Counted from the first letter of the stretch, positions 1 to 10,835 are shown. The stretch is 64,000 bases of DNA from Pelosinus fermentans (GCA_002434245.1 DJJR01000031.1:98168-162167), one strand, 5' to 3'. Program-made: numbers and translations. Notes: a model not told the origin generated them from the letters alone.

Positions 1-24
1 ACTCTTGTTCTCTGTCCTTTTTAA
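1..24 (+). promoter_or_regulatory. Probable 3' half of a glycine-riboswitch terminator
   Basis: The window opens with CTCTGTCCTTTTT at about 11-23. The tandem glycine aptamer of Firmicutes typically ends in AAAAGGACAGAG, which is the exact complement of this stretch. The T-run and the following gcvT start fit the expression platform of a glycine riboswitch whose aptamers lie upstream of the window. The aptamer itself is not visible, so this is inferred from a 13-base complement and from context. Confidence 0.5.
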
Positions 25-53
25 TGTATTAAAGAAAGATTGGAGTGGTTTTC

Positions 54-1154
54 ATGACAGTAAAACAGACACCGCTGTATGAGACGCATTTGCGGTATGG
101 TGGCAGAATTGTGGAGTTTGGCGGTTGGTCTCTCCCGGTCCAGTACACTGGAATCAAGAATGAACATCAGGCCGTCAGAACAAAAGCAGGGTTATTTGAC
201 GTATCCCATATGGGGGAGGTAGTAGTCAATGGACCAGATGCACTTGGCTTTCTCCAAAGGTTAGTAACCAACGATGTCTCCAAACTGGAAAGAAATCAAA
301 TACTCTACACACCCATGTGCTATAAGCATGGGGGAACGGTAGACGATCTATTAGTTTACAAAAAGGATGCCGATCATTATCTCCTGGTTATCAATGCAGC
401 AAACATTGAGAAAGATTGGAATTGGATGCAGGAGAATGCCGAAGAATTTGATGTTAACCTTACCAATATTTCTAATGAAACAGCCCAGATCGCCCTGCAA
501 GGACCATTATCAGAGACGATTGTATCGAAATTGACTGATGTGCCGCTTTCAGAACTAAAATATTACTGGTTTATGCCTGAAATCGAAATTGCTGGCAAAA
601 AAGTATTGTTATCGAGAACTGGGTATACGGGAGAAGATGGATTTGAAATTTACTGCAGCCCGAATGATGCTACCTATTTATGGGATACAATCATGGAAGT
701 CGGGAGCCCCCTTGGATTGCTTCCTGCTGGTTTAGGTTGTCGTGACACATTGAGATTTGAAGTTTGTTTTCCTTTATATGGGCACGAACTTTCGGCCGAT
801 ATATCGCCCATTGAGGCAGGACTTGGAATGTTTGTAAAGCTTGATAAAGGGGAATTTAATGGACAAGAAACGCTGCAGGAACAGAAAACCAATGGACCAA
901 AACGCAGAATAGTTGGTTTTGAAATGGTTGACCGTGGGGTAGCACGGGCTGAATATCCGATTTTGGTAGAGGGCAGCTATGTTGGAGTGGTAACAACAGG
1001 AACTTACGCTCCATCCCTTGATAAGAACCTTGGTTTGGGTATAATTCAAGCTGAATATGTAAAGGTTGGACAAAAAATAGATATTGAAATTCGCGGCAAG
1101 AATGTATCCGCCCAAGTCATTTCCAAACCATTTTATAAAAGAGAGGGGAAGTAA
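54..1154 (+). CDS. gcvT: Aminomethyltransferase, glycine cleavage system T protein
   Basis: The product (366 aa) transfers the methylene group from aminomethylated GcvH to tetrahydrofolate and releases ammonia. Family features seen are VEFGGW near the N-terminus, [18 protein letters not shown] and a CRDTLRFE segment in the folate-binding region, followed by the C-terminal barrel. Length is normal for the family. ATG at 54 was chosen over an upstream GTG because TTGGAGTGG lies about 10 bases before it. It is the first gene of a nine-gene operon, and gcvH starts 2 bases after its stop. Cytoplasmic. Confidence 0.97.
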   Translation: MTVKQTPLYETHLRYGGRIVEFGGWSLPVQYTGIKNEHQAVRTKAGLFDVSHMGEVVVNGPDALGFLQRLVTNDVSKLERNQILYTPMCYKHGGTVDDLLVYKKDADHYLLVINAANIEKDWNWMQENAEEFDVNLTNISNETAQIALQGPLSETIVSKLTDVPLSELKYYWFMPEIEIAGKKVLLSRTGYTGEDGFEIYCSPNDATYLWDTIMEVGSPLGLLPAGLGCRDTLRFEVCFPLYGHELSADISPIEAGLGMFVKLDKGEFNGQETLQEQKTNGPKRRIVGFEMVDRGVARAEYPILVEGSYVGVVTTGTYAPSLDKNLGLGIIQAEYVKVGQKIDIEIRGKNVSAQVISKPFYKREGK

Positions 1155-1156
1155 TA

Positions 1157-1546
1157 ATGAATATTCCAAAAGAACTAAAGTACTCCAAAGATCACGAATG
1201 GGTCAAGGTAGAAGGTAACGTTGCTATTATTGGGGTAACTGATTTTGCTCAATCACAGTTAGGTGATGTCGTATTTGTAGAATTGCCAGATGAGTTAAGT
1301 ACGGTGAAAGTGGGGGATGGCTTTTCTGTCATTGAGTCAGTAAAGGCAGTATCGGATATTTATGCGCCGGTCTCTGGAAAAATTGTAAGAGTCAACCAAG
1401 CTCTTACGGATGGTCCCGACCTGATCAATCAAGAACCTTATGGTGAGGGTTGGATTGTTGCTATTGAAATATCTGACAGCAGTGAATTAAATGATCTTCT
1501 AGATAGCGACGCATATGCTCAGTTGGCGGCGGAGGGAGGACACTAG
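1157..1546 (+). CDS. gcvH: Glycine cleavage system H protein
   Basis: The product (129 aa) is the lipoyl carrier that shuttles the aminomethyl group between GcvP, GcvT and dihydrolipoamide dehydrogenase. The lipoyl-lysine motif ESVKAVSD is present with the lysine at residue 63, and the N-terminal KYSKDHEWV is typical. A strong GAGAGGGGAAG ribosome site precedes the ATG. Genes for making its lipoyl group follow in the same operon, which argues that this protein is the main substrate of that pathway. Confidence 0.98.
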   Translation: MNIPKELKYSKDHEWVKVEGNVAIIGVTDFAQSQLGDVVFVELPDELSTVKVGDGFSVIESVKAVSDIYAPVSGKIVRVNQALTDGPDLINQEPYGEGWIVAIEISDSSELNDLLDSDAYAQLAAEGGH

Positions 1547-1548
1547 AA

Positions 1549-2895
1549 ATGGCTTGGAGTTATCTTCCTCATACAAAAACTGATAGACGTGAGATGCTGA
1601 ATGCTGTTGGCGTCGATGCAGTGGAAAAATTATTTGAAGACGTACCAGCCGATTTGCGAATGAACAGGACATTAAATTTGCCGCCAGCCCTGTCTGAACA
1701 GGGCTTAGTTAAACATCTCAAAGCACTGGCAAAAGCGAATGCCAATCTTCAAGAATTAGTCTGCTTTCTAGGTGCAGGAGCTTATGACCATTATATTCCC
1801 AGTGCAGTTCATCATATCATTGGACGTTCTGAATTTTATACTGCCTACACCCAATATCAGCCGGAGATTTCACAGGGTTACTTGCAGGCGTTATGGGAAT
1901 ACCAGTCAATGATCTGCGAGATTACAGGCATGGAAGTGGCAAATGCCTCCATGTATGACGGCGGTACCGCCGTTGCTGAAGCCGCTATGATGGCGTGTGC
2001 CAGTTCTAAGAAAACAGCAATTGTAATGGCCCAGACTGTCCATCCCCATTATCGGGAGACATTTCTGACCTATGCCAAGGATAAAAAGATCGAGCTTAAA
2101 TTGGCACCATATAGCGATGGTTTGACTGATTTAAATAAGATACCTCAGCTGATAGACGATTCAACAGCGGCTGTTGTCGTGCAATTTCCTAATTTTTTTG
2201 GCTGCATTGAGGATTTGAAAAGCATTGCAGAAATTGCCCACGCTAAGGGAGCATATCTGATTGCTGTTGTTGATCCTATTTCTATGGGGCTTTTAGAATC
2301 TCCCGGTGCGCTAGGTGCAGATATCGTAGTCGGGGAAGGTCAAGGCTTGGGAATCCCAATATCTTTTGGCGGTCCGTATCTCGGTTTCTTTGCAACAACG
2401 GAAAAGCTCATGAGGAAAATGCCCGGTCGAATTGTCGGTCAGACTGTAGACAACAGAGGCAATCGTGGCTTTGTACTGACGCTTCAAGCTCGCGAACAAC
2501 ATATTCGGCGCGAAAAGGCAACCTCAAATATTTGTTCCAACGAAGCACTTTGTGCTTTGACATCTGCCGTTTACATGAGTACTTTGGGCAAAGCAGGTTT
2601 ACGGGAGGTTGCAGCACAATGCATTCAAAAAGCGCATTATGCATATCGTTCACTGACAAGTTTAACAGGCTGTGAACCTGTATTCTCGGGAGCATTTTTT
2701 AAAGAATTTACTGTCAGACTGAACAAACCAGTTTCCGATATCAATAAAAAATTATTGGCTAAAGGAATCTTAGGAGGATTGGATCTTGGTAAATACTATC
2801 CTGAACTTGAAAACTGCATGCTCATCTGCGTTACTGAAAAACGTACCAAAGAAGAGATAGACTGGTTGGTTCGTGAAATGGGGGAAGTGTTATGA
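1549..2895 (+). CDS. gcvPA: Glycine dehydrogenase (decarboxylating) subunit 1
   Basis: The product (448 aa) is the N-terminal half of the P protein, encoded separately as in most Firmicutes and archaea. It pairs with GcvPB to decarboxylate glycine and pass the aminomethyl group to GcvH. Recognisable stretches are [24 protein letters not shown] and SMYDGGTA, all hallmarks of this half. It begins 2 bases after the gcvH stop behind GGAGGGAGG and overlaps gcvPB by 4 bases (ATGA), so the subunits are probably translationally coupled. Confidence 0.97.
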   Translation: MAWSYLPHTKTDRREMLNAVGVDAVEKLFEDVPADLRMNRTLNLPPALSEQGLVKHLKALAKANANLQELVCFLGAGAYDHYIPSAVHHIIGRSEFYTAYTQYQPEISQGYLQALWEYQSMICEITGMEVANASMYDGGTAVAEAAMMACASSKKTAIVMAQTVHPHYRETFLTYAKDKKIELKLAPYSDGLTDLNKIPQLIDDSTAAVVVQFPNFFGCIEDLKSIAEIAHAKGAYLIAVVDPISMGLLESPGALGADIVVGEGQGLGIPISFGGPYLGFFATTEKLMRKMPGRIVGQTVDNRGNRGFVLTLQAREQHIRREKATSNICSNEALCALTSAVYMSTLGKAGLREVAAQCIQKAHYAYRSLTSLTGCEPVFSGAFFKEFTVRLNKPVSDINKKLLAKGILGGLDLGKYYPELENCMLICVTEKRTKEEIDWLVREMGEVL

Positions 2896-4343
2896 AAACA
2901 AAACAATCAACTATATTCGAAATCAGCAAGCCTGGGCGTTTCGCCTTAGATTTGCCTAAAAGTGACGTTCCCGCCTATGAGATGGAAACACTTGTACCAG
3001 CTAATCTTTTGAGATCCAAATATGCGGAACTCCCGGAAGTAAGCCAACCTGATTTAATAAGGCATTATACCGCTCTTTCGAGGCGAAACTTTGGTGTTGA
3101 CTCAGGATTCTATCCCCTTGGTTCATGTACCATGAAGTATAATCCTAAAGTGAATGAAGATGTTTGCCAGTATCCGGGCTTTGCAGAGATTCATCCTTTG
3201 CAGGATGTTCAATCAACCCAAGGTGCGTTAGAACTTCTCTATCAAATGGAACAATATCTAGCAGAAATTGCCGGAATGGATGCGGTTACAATGCAGCCTG
3301 TGGCGGGTGCCCATGGAGAGTTGACAGGATTAAAACTCATCAGGCAGTATCATCGCTCTAGGGGTGAAGTAAGAACGAAGGTGATTGTTCCTGACTCTGC
3401 TCATGGTACAAATCCGGCCACCGCAACTGTTTGTGGGCTGGAAATCGTTGAAATTAAGTCCAATGATGACGGCTCAATTAACCTGGATGCGCTAAAAGCT
3501 GCTGTAGGTTTGGATACTGCGGCATTGATGCTTACGAATCCGAGTACATTAGGATTGTTCGAAAAAAATATCAAAGAAATTGCCCAAATCGTTCATGCTG
3601 CCGGAGGATTGTTATATTACGATGGGGCGAATACGAACGCCGTAATGGGGATTGTGCGTCCAGGGGATATGGGCTTTGATGTAGTGCATATTAACCTACA
3701 TAAAACATTTGCTACACCTCACGGCGGCGGTGGACCTGGCTCCGGACCAGTTGGTGTAAAAAAAGAGCTAATTCCATTTTTACCTGTTCCCATAGTAACC
3801 TACGATGGGAACAAATACGATCTGGAATATAATAGGCCACTCTCCATTGGAAGGATGCATTCTTTTTACGGCAATTTCGGAGTGATTGTTAGGGCCTATG
3901 CCTACATACGGACGATGGGACCAGATGGACTTCGGCAGGCAAGTGAAGACGCCGTTCTAAATGCAAATTATTGTTTGAGTCAATTAAGAGAAGACTACTA
4001 CGCCCCTTTTGACCGGTATTGTATGCATGAATGCATAATTACCTCTAAAAATCAAAAGCAGTTTGGCGTAAAGACGCTGGATATCGCAAAACGACTGTTG
4101 GATTATGGGTATCACCCGCCGACCATTTACTTTCCACTTATCGTAGAGGAAGCGATCATGATTGAACCTACCGAGACGGAAAGCAAAGAAACGCTGGATG
4201 GTTTTATTAAGGCTATGCGGGAAATAGCGAAAGAAGCGAGAAACGACGTAACGCAAATCCTTGATGCTCCCCACGACACCGTTGTGGGAAGGCTTGATGA
4301 AACTGCGGCGGCGCGCAAACCGGTAGTAAGATGGAAACCTTAG
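2892..4343 (+). CDS. gcvPB: Glycine dehydrogenase (decarboxylating) subunit 2
   Basis: The product (483 aa) is the PLP-binding half of the P protein. The cofactor lysine lies in [14 protein letters not shown] (about residue 271), followed by the glycine-rich phosphate loop; [12 protein letters not shown] near the N-terminus is also diagnostic. The start overlaps gcvPA by 4 bases and the 3' end overlaps the next radical-SAM gene by 13 bases, showing a tightly packed operon. Confidence 0.97.
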   Translation: MKTKQSTIFEISKPGRFALDLPKSDVPAYEMETLVPANLLRSKYAELPEVSQPDLIRHYTALSRRNFGVDSGFYPLGSCTMKYNPKVNEDVCQYPGFAEIHPLQDVQSTQGALELLYQMEQYLAEIAGMDAVTMQPVAGAHGELTGLKLIRQYHRSRGEVRTKVIVPDSAHGTNPATATVCGLEIVEIKSNDDGSINLDALKAAVGLDTAALMLTNPSTLGLFEKNIKEIAQIVHAAGGLLYYDGANTNAVMGIVRPGDMGFDVVHINLHKTFATPHGGGGPGSGPVGVKKELIPFLPVPIVTYDGNKYDLEYNRPLSIGRMHSFYGNFGVIVRAYAYIRTMGPDGLRQASEDAVLNANYCLSQLREDYYAPFDRYCMHECIITSKNQKQFGVKTLDIAKRLLDYGYHPPTIYFPLIVEEAIMIEPTETESKETLDGFIKAMREIAKEARNDVTQILDAPHDTVVGRLDETAAARKPVVRWKP

Positions 4344-5194
4344 CTTTGCTGGCCCAAGAGGGGTGGCGGATCAGGCAGGAAAATTTTCAATCCAATATCA
4401 AATTTTCATATCCCAATGAAACCAAAGCTGTAAGTGTTACAGGAGGCAAATGCGAGTTAAACTGCGCACATTGCGGAGGTCACTATTTAAAGGGAATGAA
4501 GGCACTTGAAGATATCCCGGATAGGAATGGACTTACAGCACGCAGCCTTTTAATCAGCGGCGGGTGTACAGCCGAAGGCAAGGTTCCCATCGCTGAGCAT
4601 ATTGCCCGAATTGCGGCAATGAAACAAAGGATGAAGTATAACGTACATGTTGGTCTGGTTGACGAGGAAGACATCCTGGAAATAGCTAAGGTAGCGGACA
4701 AAGTTTCTTTTGATTTTATCGGGGATGATACAACGATAAAAGAAGTCTTAGGAATGGATCGTACCGTTTCCGATTATGTTGCATGCTATCAGAAGCTTAG
4801 GGAAAGTTGTTCTGTGATCCCTCATATATGCATTGGACTTCATGGCGGCGAGATTAGAGGTGAATACGAAGCGATTAAGCACCTAAAAGCACTTGGCGTA
4901 GACGGAATTACTTTTATTGTATTTACTCCGACGAAAGGTACACGTTTTGCCGATTGTAAGCCCCCTTCTATCGAAAATGTAGTAAACATACTGACCAGCG
5001 CGAGAAGAGAGCTTCCCGCGCTGCCGATTCATCTTGGATGCATGCGGCCAGGAGGTGCTTATCGTCAGGAATTAGACTTATGGGCAGTTCGCTTAGGGAT
5101 CAACGGTATTGTAAATCCGGTTTCAGGGGCGGTACGGTTGGCTCAAAGTCTTGGATTGATGATAGAGCGTCGAGAGGAGTGCTGTGTATTATGA
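4331..5194 (+). CDS. Radical SAM protein, probable subunit of split lipoyl synthase (LipS1/LipS2 type)
   Basis: The product (287 aa) carries a CxxxCxxC cluster motif, KCELNCAHC, about residues 37-45, in a biotin-synthase-like radical SAM fold (LLISGGC, a V/GLxGGE-like strand, FTPTKGT). It lies between gcvPB and the octanoyltransferase and overlaps the next radical-SAM gene by 4 bases. Known knowledge: LipS1 and LipS2 are two biotin-synthase-like proteins that together insert sulfur into octanoyl-protein in organisms lacking LipA, and they are typically encoded beside gcvH and lipoate-ligase-family genes. I cannot tell from sequence alone which of the two this is. No classical lipA is present in the window. 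Confidence 0.75.
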   Translation: METLALLAQEGWRIRQENFQSNIKFSYPNETKAVSVTGGKCELNCAHCGGHYLKGMKALEDIPDRNGLTARSLLISGGCTAEGKVPIAEHIARIAAMKQRMKYNVHVGLVDEEDILEIAKVADKVSFDFIGDDTTIKEVLGMDRTVSDYVACYQKLRESCSVIPHICIGLHGGEIRGEYEAIKHLKALGVDGITFIVFTPTKGTRFADCKPPSIENVVNILTSARRELPALPIHLGCMRPGGAYRQELDLWAVRLGINGIVNPVSGAVRLAQSLGLMIERREECCVL

Positions 5195-6165
5195 CGTTAT
5201 GGAAGTTATCTGCGGGAACAGCCAGTGTAATTGGTAAGAAGAGAATAAAAAGTGAAGCGCTTCCCAATACCGCCTATATTATGCTGGGGGGAAAATGCCG
5301 CAACAACTGCAGCTTTTGTTCCCAGTCTCAAAGCAGTAGTGCAAGAGGAGATCTTTTATCTAGAATAACATGGCCTGCCTTTGACGCGAATGAAATTACA
5401 TCAGGTATTTCCTCAGCCTATTCGAAAGGAGATATAAAAAGAGTCTGTCTTCAGGTTGTTAACAGCGAAAATAGCTGGGATGCTACGTTAGAAGCAGTAC
5501 GAAAATTAAGTGCGGATGGTCCTAAGCCTATCTGCGTGTCAAATCATATTGCGAATGCTGAGCAGGCCGCCGAAATGATTGCAGCAGGAGCTGAACGAAT
5601 TTGTATCGCAATGGATGCTGCCACTTCGGAGATTTATCGACTTGTTAAAGGTCAAGACTGGGAAGAAAGAATAAGTTTATTACAAAAGTGTGCGGGTACT
5701 TTTCCGGGAGCCGTAACGACGCACCTGATCGTGGGACTTGGTGAGACGGAAGAAGAAGCGGTAAATTTTATCGCTGATTGTATTGAAGTCGGGATCACTG
5801 TAGGGTTATTTGCCTTTACGCCGATACCCGGTACGGCTATGGCTGACAAGAAGTCCCCTTCCATTTCTCATTACCGGCGAGTGCAAATTGCTCATTATCT
5901 TATGGGTAAGGGCTATTGCCGCAGTGCAATCTGCTTTGCCAATGGAAAAATCAGCAATTACAACGTTTCAGATTTAGCTAAGATACTCGCCGATGGAAAG
6001 GCTTTTGAGACCACCGGCTGCACTGACTGCAATCGACCTTACTATAATGAACGGCCTGGCGGAATTATGTATAATTATCCCCGGCCTCTCACTAGAAAGG
6101 AAGTTGAGCAAGCGATAATACAGAGCGGTATAGGCGGTGAATCTTATGGTCTGGCGTGTTCTTGA
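5191..6165 (+). CDS. Radical SAM protein, probable partner subunit of split lipoyl synthase (LipS1/LipS2 type)
   Basis: The product (324 aa) has the radical SAM motif KCRNNCSFCSQ near residues 35-45 and a C-terminal cysteine pair, GCTDCNRPYYNE. The pair could help bind a sulfur-donating auxiliary cluster. ATG 5191 was chosen because it overlaps the previous stop as ATGA and has GAGGAG about 11 bases upstream; a longer frame starting near 5038 would lie inside the preceding gene. The order radical SAM, radical SAM, octanoyltransferase fits a de novo lipoylation module. Biotin synthase is the main alternative but the context argues against it. Confidence 0.75.
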   Translation: MTLWKLSAGTASVIGKKRIKSEALPNTAYIMLGGKCRNNCSFCSQSQSSSARGDLLSRITWPAFDANEITSGISSAYSKGDIKRVCLQVVNSENSWDATLEAVRKLSADGPKPICVSNHIANAEQAAEMIAAGAERICIAMDAATSEIYRLVKGQDWEERISLLQKCAGTFPGAVTTHLIVGLGETEEEAVNFIADCIEVGITVGLFAFTPIPGTAMADKKSPSISHYRRVQIAHYLMGKGYCRSAICFANGKISNYNVSDLAKILADGKAFETTGCTDCNRPYYNERPGGIMYNYPRPLTRKEVEQAIIQSGIGGESYGLACS

Positions 6166-6976
6166 TACTGGCATAAACGATGCTGCCTTGAATATGGCAA
6201 TGGATGAAGCAATTCTGTTGGCTCATAGCGCGGGAGAGGTTCCTCCTACCCTCCGGTTTTACGGTTGGAAGCCAGCTGCAGTAAGTTTGGGATATTTTCA
6301 AAAAGCAAAATCTGAGATTGATCTTGAACAATGCGATACATTGGGCATTGATGTAGTGAGAAGATTGACGGGAGGTCGGGCAGTACTGCACGAAACGGAA
6401 TTGACCTACAGTATTGTCGTCAAAGAGGATGATCCTCTTATACCCCAAACGATAACTGCATCATACCGGTATTTTAGCAATGGAATACTTGCCGGTTTGG
6501 AAAAGATGGGAATTAGAGCGCAGATGAGTATGCCACGGGGGGCATATGGTAAGGTAAGAGAAAAGGATCAACATTCATCTGCCGCATGTTTTGATGCCCC
6601 ATCCCATTATGAAATTACTTATGAGGGACGCAAGCTGGTTGGCAGTGCTCAAGTTCGTAAGCATGGCGTTATACTCCAGCATGGATCAATTTTGTTACAG
6701 TTCTCTGCTGAAAAACTTGCCGCTGTACTAAAGGTTTCTTCCTCCCAAAGACGACAATTCATGATCGGCATGCTGTCTAGCGGCGTGACCTCGATTGAGC
6801 AAATTCGAGGGTGCCATACAACATGGGAGGAGACGCGAGATGCTGTAATGGCTGAATTTGGTCCGAAGATCGGTGTTGATACCCAAAGAGGATGCCTGAC
6901 CCAGCAAGAAGTAGAAACCAGCAATATGCTCATAGAATCCAAATATAGTCAATCACAATGGAATTTACTGCGTTAA
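6146..6976 (+). CDS. lipM: Octanoyltransferase of the LipM / lipoate-protein ligase A family
   Basis: The product (276 aa) probably moves octanoate from acyl carrier protein to GcvH. RRLTGGRAVLHETELTYS is the family nucleotide/acyl-pocket motif, and KLVGSAQVRK carries the conserved lysine. ACFDAPSHYE places a cysteine at residue 148, near the acyl-enzyme cysteine of Bacillus LipM (about position 150), which favours LipM over an ATP-dependent ligase. ATG 6146 overlaps the previous gene by 20 bases; a GTG nine bases earlier is also possible. With the two radical-SAM proteins it would complete lipoyl synthesis without external lipoate. Confidence 0.85.
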   Translation: MVWRVLDTGINDAALNMAMDEAILLAHSAGEVPPTLRFYGWKPAAVSLGYFQKAKSEIDLEQCDTLGIDVVRRLTGGRAVLHETELTYSIVVKEDDPLIPQTITASYRYFSNGILAGLEKMGIRAQMSMPRGAYGKVREKDQHSSAACFDAPSHYEITYEGRKLVGSAQVRKHGVILQHGSILLQFSAEKLAAVLKVSSSQRRQFMIGMLSSGVTSIEQIRGCHTTWEETRDAVMAEFGPKIGVDTQRGCLTQQEVETSNMLIESKYSQSQWNLLR

Positions 6977-6995
6977 TGAGAATAGGGGGAAAGGC

Positions 6996-8393
6996 ATGAG
7001 TTATGATGTAGCTGTTATTGGTGGCGGTCCGGGAGGATATGTAGCTGCTATTCGGGCGGCTCAGTTAGGCGCTAAAGTTCTTTTGGTAGAGAAAGATCAA
7101 TTAGGCGGTGTCTGCTTAAACCGGGGCTGCATTCCGACTAAGACGCTCTTGAAAAGCGCCGAGAAATGGCGTGATTTACAACATTGCAATGAATTTGGTC
7201 TTACGGCGGGCAATCTTGGCTTTGATTTTAATTTGGTGACCAAGCGAGTGAATCAGGTAGTAGAGCAGATGCAAAAAGGTATTGGACAATTGATAAAAAG
7301 TAATGGTATTGATTACAAAGTCGGAAGGGCAAGTCTTACAGCTCGTAATCAAATAAGCGTAAACACGAATTCAGGGACTGAGCAGTATTCTGCTCGGAAC
7401 ATCATATTGGCAACTGGTTCTGTGCCAATGGGTTTGCCAGTACCGGGAAGCGAATTGCCAGCGGTTATCAATAGTGATCAATTATTGGCAATGAACCAGG
7501 TGCCTGGAAATATGGTGGTTATTGGTGCCGGAGCAGTTGGGATTGAATTTGCAGCAATTTTCCAGTCATTTGGCTGCAGCGTCACTGTGATTGAAATGCT
7601 GCCGAACATATTACCGAATATTGATAATGAAATCGTAAAACGTATGGCGCTGCTCTTGCGCAAGCAGGGAATTAACATGTTGACCAATACCCGTGTGACT
7701 GGAATTAAACCCGGAAATAGGGGAGCCATTGTAGAGATTTCTAATGGAACCACTACGCAGCAAATCGAAACAGAAAAGGTGCTGGCGTCAATCGGAAGAA
7801 TACCGATGGTTTCTGGATTAGGCTTAGATGAGGTCGGAATTGAGTACACTTCAAAAGGTATTAAGGTCAACGCAAAAATGGAGACAAACGTTGAGGGCGT
7901 TTATGCAATTGGAGATGTCACAGGAGAATTCATGTGGGCACATGCTGCCTCGGCTGCGGGGATGATTGCTGCAGAAAACGCCTGCGGACAAAATGTAACG
8001 GTAGACTACAAGGCAGTTCCGGGGTGTATATACACAACACCGGAAGTGGCTATGGTGGGACTAACCGAACAGGAAGCAATCGCTCAGGGGAAAGAGTTCA
8101 AAGTAAGTAAGTTTAATTTCGCTGCGAATAGTAAAGCAGTATCAATGGGGGAAACCGATGGCATGGTAAAAATCATTGCCGATACGGTAACGGATGAGGT
8201 TTTGGGAATGCATATTCTAGGTGCCCATGCCAGTGACTTAATTATGGAAGGGGTACTGGCAATTCAAAATAAACTGCCAGTGAAGGCAATTGCACACACT
8301 ATCCATCCGCATCCCAGTTTGTCTGAAACCATTATGGAATGTGCCCATGGAATTAACGGCGCTATTGTGCACCAAGTGAAAAGAAAAGCATAA
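6996..8393 (+). CDS. lpdA: Dihydrolipoyl dehydrogenase
   Basis: The product (465 aa) reoxidises dihydrolipoyl-GcvH with NAD+ (the L protein). The N-terminal FAD motif GGGPGGY, the redox disulfide in GGVCLNRGCIPTK (about residues 40-45), the NAD-binding GAGAVGIEFA and the C-terminal HTIHPHPSLSE catalytic His/Glu are all present. The start follows AGGGGGAAAGGC. It sits 19 bases after lipM, so it is probably dedicated to the glycine cleavage complex in this operon. Confidence 0.96.
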   Translation: MSYDVAVIGGGPGGYVAAIRAAQLGAKVLLVEKDQLGGVCLNRGCIPTKTLLKSAEKWRDLQHCNEFGLTAGNLGFDFNLVTKRVNQVVEQMQKGIGQLIKSNGIDYKVGRASLTARNQISVNTNSGTEQYSARNIILATGSVPMGLPVPGSELPAVINSDQLLAMNQVPGNMVVIGAGAVGIEFAAIFQSFGCSVTVIEMLPNILPNIDNEIVKRMALLLRKQGINMLTNTRVTGIKPGNRGAIVEISNGTTTQQIETEKVLASIGRIPMVSGLGLDEVGIEYTSKGIKVNAKMETNVEGVYAIGDVTGEFMWAHAASAAGMIAAENACGQNVTVDYKAVPGCIYTTPEVAMVGLTEQEAIAQGKEFKVSKFNFAANSKAVSMGETDGMVKIIADTVTDEVLGMHILGAHASDLIMEGVLAIQNKLPVKAIAHTIHPHPSLSETIMECAHGINGAIVHQVKRKA

Positions 8394-8447
8394 CTGGATG
8401 GTTCTATTAAGGAAAAGCCAGTAGATATAGAAGGTGGAGGGAAAGAA

Positions 8448-9680
8448 ATGATCAAATTGAAAGAATTTGACCCTGAACTTGCAGAAGCGATCGAACTTGA
8501 GAAAAACAGGCAGCAGAATAAATTGGAGCTAATTGCTTCGGAAAATTTTGTAACCCCAATGGTCATGGAAGCGATGGGAACGGTGTTAACCAATAAGTAT
8601 GCGGAAGGATATCCAGGTCATCGCTACTACGGCGGGTGTGAATATGTAGACATTGTTGAAAGACTGGCGATTGAAAGGGCAAAGAAAATATTTGGGGCGC
8701 AGCATGCCAATGTCCAGCCTCATTCCGGGGCGACAGCAAATACCGCAGTATATTTTGCTTTTTTGAAACCTGGCGATACCATTATGGGAATGAACTTATC
8801 CCATGGAGGACATTTGACTCACGGCAGTCCTGTCAGTATTTCCGGTAAGTACTTTCATGTGGTTTCCTACGGAGTTAATCCTGATACTCATTTGATCGAT
8901 TATGATGAAGTACGGGAGTTGGCTTTAACTCACCGGCCGAAAATGCTTGTGGCTGGAGCAAGTGCATATTCTAGGGTGATTGATTTTAAACGGTTTGGTG
9001 AAATCGCAAGAGAAGCTGGCGCAATGCTGTTTGTAGATATGGCACATATCGCAGGGCTGGTAGCAGCCGGAATTCATCCGAGTCCGATTCCTCATGCTGA
9101 TATTGTGACTACCACGACTCACAAAACCTTGAGAGGACCTCGGGGCGGTATTATTCTCTGCAGGGAGGAGTATGCAAAAGCGATAGACAAAGCAGTGTTC
9201 CCTGGGATTCAAGGTGGTCCGCTCATGCATGTCATTGCCGCAAAAGCAGTTGCATTAAAAGAGGCAATGCGGCCGGAATTTTGCGACTACCAAAAGCAAG
9301 TGGTCAGTAATGCAAAGGCATTGGCGCAAACTCTAAAAGATACAGGGTTTGATCTGGTATCTGGCGGAACGGACAATCATCTGATGCTTGTCGATGTTAG
9401 AAAGCAGAATCTTACGGGAAAGGCAGCTGAAAGATTACTGGATGAAGTCGGCATTACGGTGAATAAAAACACCATTCCTTTCGAAACAACAAGTCCCTTT
9501 ATAACAAGTGGAATCCGGATTGGTACGGCGGCGGTAACCACACGGGGTATGGAAGAAACAGCTATGAAGAAAATTGGGGAAACCATAGGGGCGGTACTTG
9601 AAAATCCTGAAGACAAAGAAGTGCATAAACGAGCTAAAGAGGAAGTACGTTTACTTTGCCAGAAATTCCCTCTTTATTGA
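8448..9680 (+). CDS. glyA: Serine hydroxymethyltransferase
   Basis: The product (410 aa) interconverts serine and glycine with tetrahydrofolate. The PLP lysine is in [14 protein letters not shown] (K226), and [15 protein letters not shown] is the family signature. It starts after GGTGGAGGGAAAG and is the last gene before a terminator. Paired with glycine cleavage it links serine, glycine and one-carbon-loaded folate in the cytoplasm. Length is normal. Confidence 0.98.
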   Translation: MIKLKEFDPELAEAIELEKNRQQNKLELIASENFVTPMVMEAMGTVLTNKYAEGYPGHRYYGGCEYVDIVERLAIERAKKIFGAQHANVQPHSGATANTAVYFAFLKPGDTIMGMNLSHGGHLTHGSPVSISGKYFHVVSYGVNPDTHLIDYDEVRELALTHRPKMLVAGASAYSRVIDFKRFGEIAREAGAMLFVDMAHIAGLVAAGIHPSPIPHADIVTTTTHKTLRGPRGGIILCREEYAKAIDKAVFPGIQGGPLMHVIAAKAVALKEAMRPEFCDYQKQVVSNAKALAQTLKDTGFDLVSGGTDNHLMLVDVRKQNLTGKAAERLLDEVGITVNKNTIPFETTSPFITSGIRIGTAAVTTRGMEETAMKKIGETIGAVLENPEDKEVHKRAKEEVRLLCQKFPLY

Positions 9681-9736
9681 GAGTAAAGAATGTCATTCGT
9701 CTTGAAACGTTAGTATAGGAAAAAACATAATAAAAA

Positions 9737-9767
9737 GGAGCAGCTATTGATAGCTGTCCCTTTTTTT
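9737..9767 (+). terminator. Rho-independent terminator after glyA, bidirectional
   Basis: CAGCTA and TAGCTG pair around a short loop, extended by GG/CC, and are followed by seven T. The other strand also shows a T-run, so it may also end the convergent glpF transcript. Confidence 0.85.
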
Positions 9768-9794
9768 ACGAAAAACAAAAATTGTCATAGTATT

Positions 9795-10520
9795 TTAGAT
9801 AATGCCAAGACCTTTGGATACAAGAAATGCGGCTAATCCGCCGATCATAGGTCCAACTACAGGGACCCAGGAATAGGACCAATCCGAATCTCCTTTGCCA
9901 GCAATTGGGCATATTGCATGTGCAATACGAGGGCCTAAATCACGGGCAGGATTTAGTGCATATCCTGTTGTACCGCCGAGGCAGGCACCTAAACCAAAGA
10001 TTAAAACTGCAACCATATAAGGGCCATAGCCGGGGCTCATTGCGCCTACATTCTTGGAGAATATAGCGAATACGGAAAATATAAGCATAAAGGTAGCTAT
10101 AATCTCACAAATCAGATTCTGGGAATAATTGCGAATTGCGGGTCCAGTACAAAAAACGGCTAACTTTACACCTTTATCTTCTGTAATTTCCCAGTGTCCG
10201 CGAAAGTATAACCAAGTTATGCAGCCGCCAAGTATGCCGCCAGCTATTTGAACAAGCATAAGGATGATTGCCTCGCCGGTTGCGTAACCGCCGTTTAACA
10301 TCTTGGCAAAGGTTACTGCCGGATTGAGATCACCTTGTCCTCCTAAAGCAACAGATACAAAGACTCCCATAAGTACAGCTACCGCCCAGCCTGCAATGAT
10401 ATTCAGCCAGCCTGCACCTTCTGCTTTAGAACCTTTCAGCAGGGAATTTGCAACAACACCATTGCCAAATATAATAAGTGTAGTTACGCCAAGAAATTCT
10501 CCTAAAAATGGAGTTGTCAT
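9795..10520 (-). CDS. glpF: Glycerol uptake facilitator (aquaglyceroporin)
   Basis: The product (241 aa) is a six-helix membrane channel of the MIP family. The two pore motifs are NPAVTF and NPARDLGPR. The aspartate following NPAR is typical of glycerol facilitators rather than strict water channels. GGAGGG precedes the ATG by about 9 bases. No other glycerol gene is adjacent; glycerol kinase is encoded about 37 kb away in this window, so the two would be co-regulated only in trans. Confidence 0.92.
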   Translation of the reverse strand: MTTPFLGEFLGVTTLIIFGNGVVANSLLKGSKAEGAGWLNIIAGWAVAVLMGVFVSVALGGQGDLNPAVTFAKMLNGGYATGEAIILMLVQIAGGILGGCITWLYFRGHWEITEDKGVKLAVFCTGPAIRNYSQNLICEIIATFMLIFSVFAIFSKNVGAMSPGYGPYMVAVLIFGLGACLGGTTGYALNPARDLGPRIAHAICPIAGKGDSDWSYSWVPVVGPMIGGLAAFLVSKGLGII

Positions 10521-10835
10521 AATTAAAAACCCTCCTTAATTTTTTACTGTGTACCTAAATACATTACACTCCTTTTCGCAATATTTTTTGTTTTCACATA
10601 TATCTGTATTTGCGAATTTTCTGCAACAACCTGCAGTATAAATTGCTTCTTTTGATTACATTCTTGCTTTCGTGTTTTCCAGAAAATTCAAGAGTGCTTA
10701 CCACTATGTTTATACTCATAATTTAAACAAAGAATATAGGATATTTTTGTCGAAATTTAGCAAATATAAAGTTTCTAATGTGCTATAGAGTTTTATTATT
10801 ACAAAATTAGGACTCAGAAAAATAGAATATTCTTA
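10521..10835. other. Intergenic region between divergent glpF and the sulfur operon
   Basis: This AT-rich stretch must hold the glpF promoter (a TATACT on the minus strand near 10637-10642 is a possible -10) and the upstream side of the sulfur-operon promoter. I see no open frame with a ribosome site, no known riboswitch and no convincing operator in it. Confidence 0.4.

Noticed and set aside
5038..5190. N-terminal extension of the second radical-SAM protein
   Set aside because: It overlaps the preceding gene by 157 bases and resembles no radical-SAM N-terminus; ATG 5191 is coupled to the previous stop.
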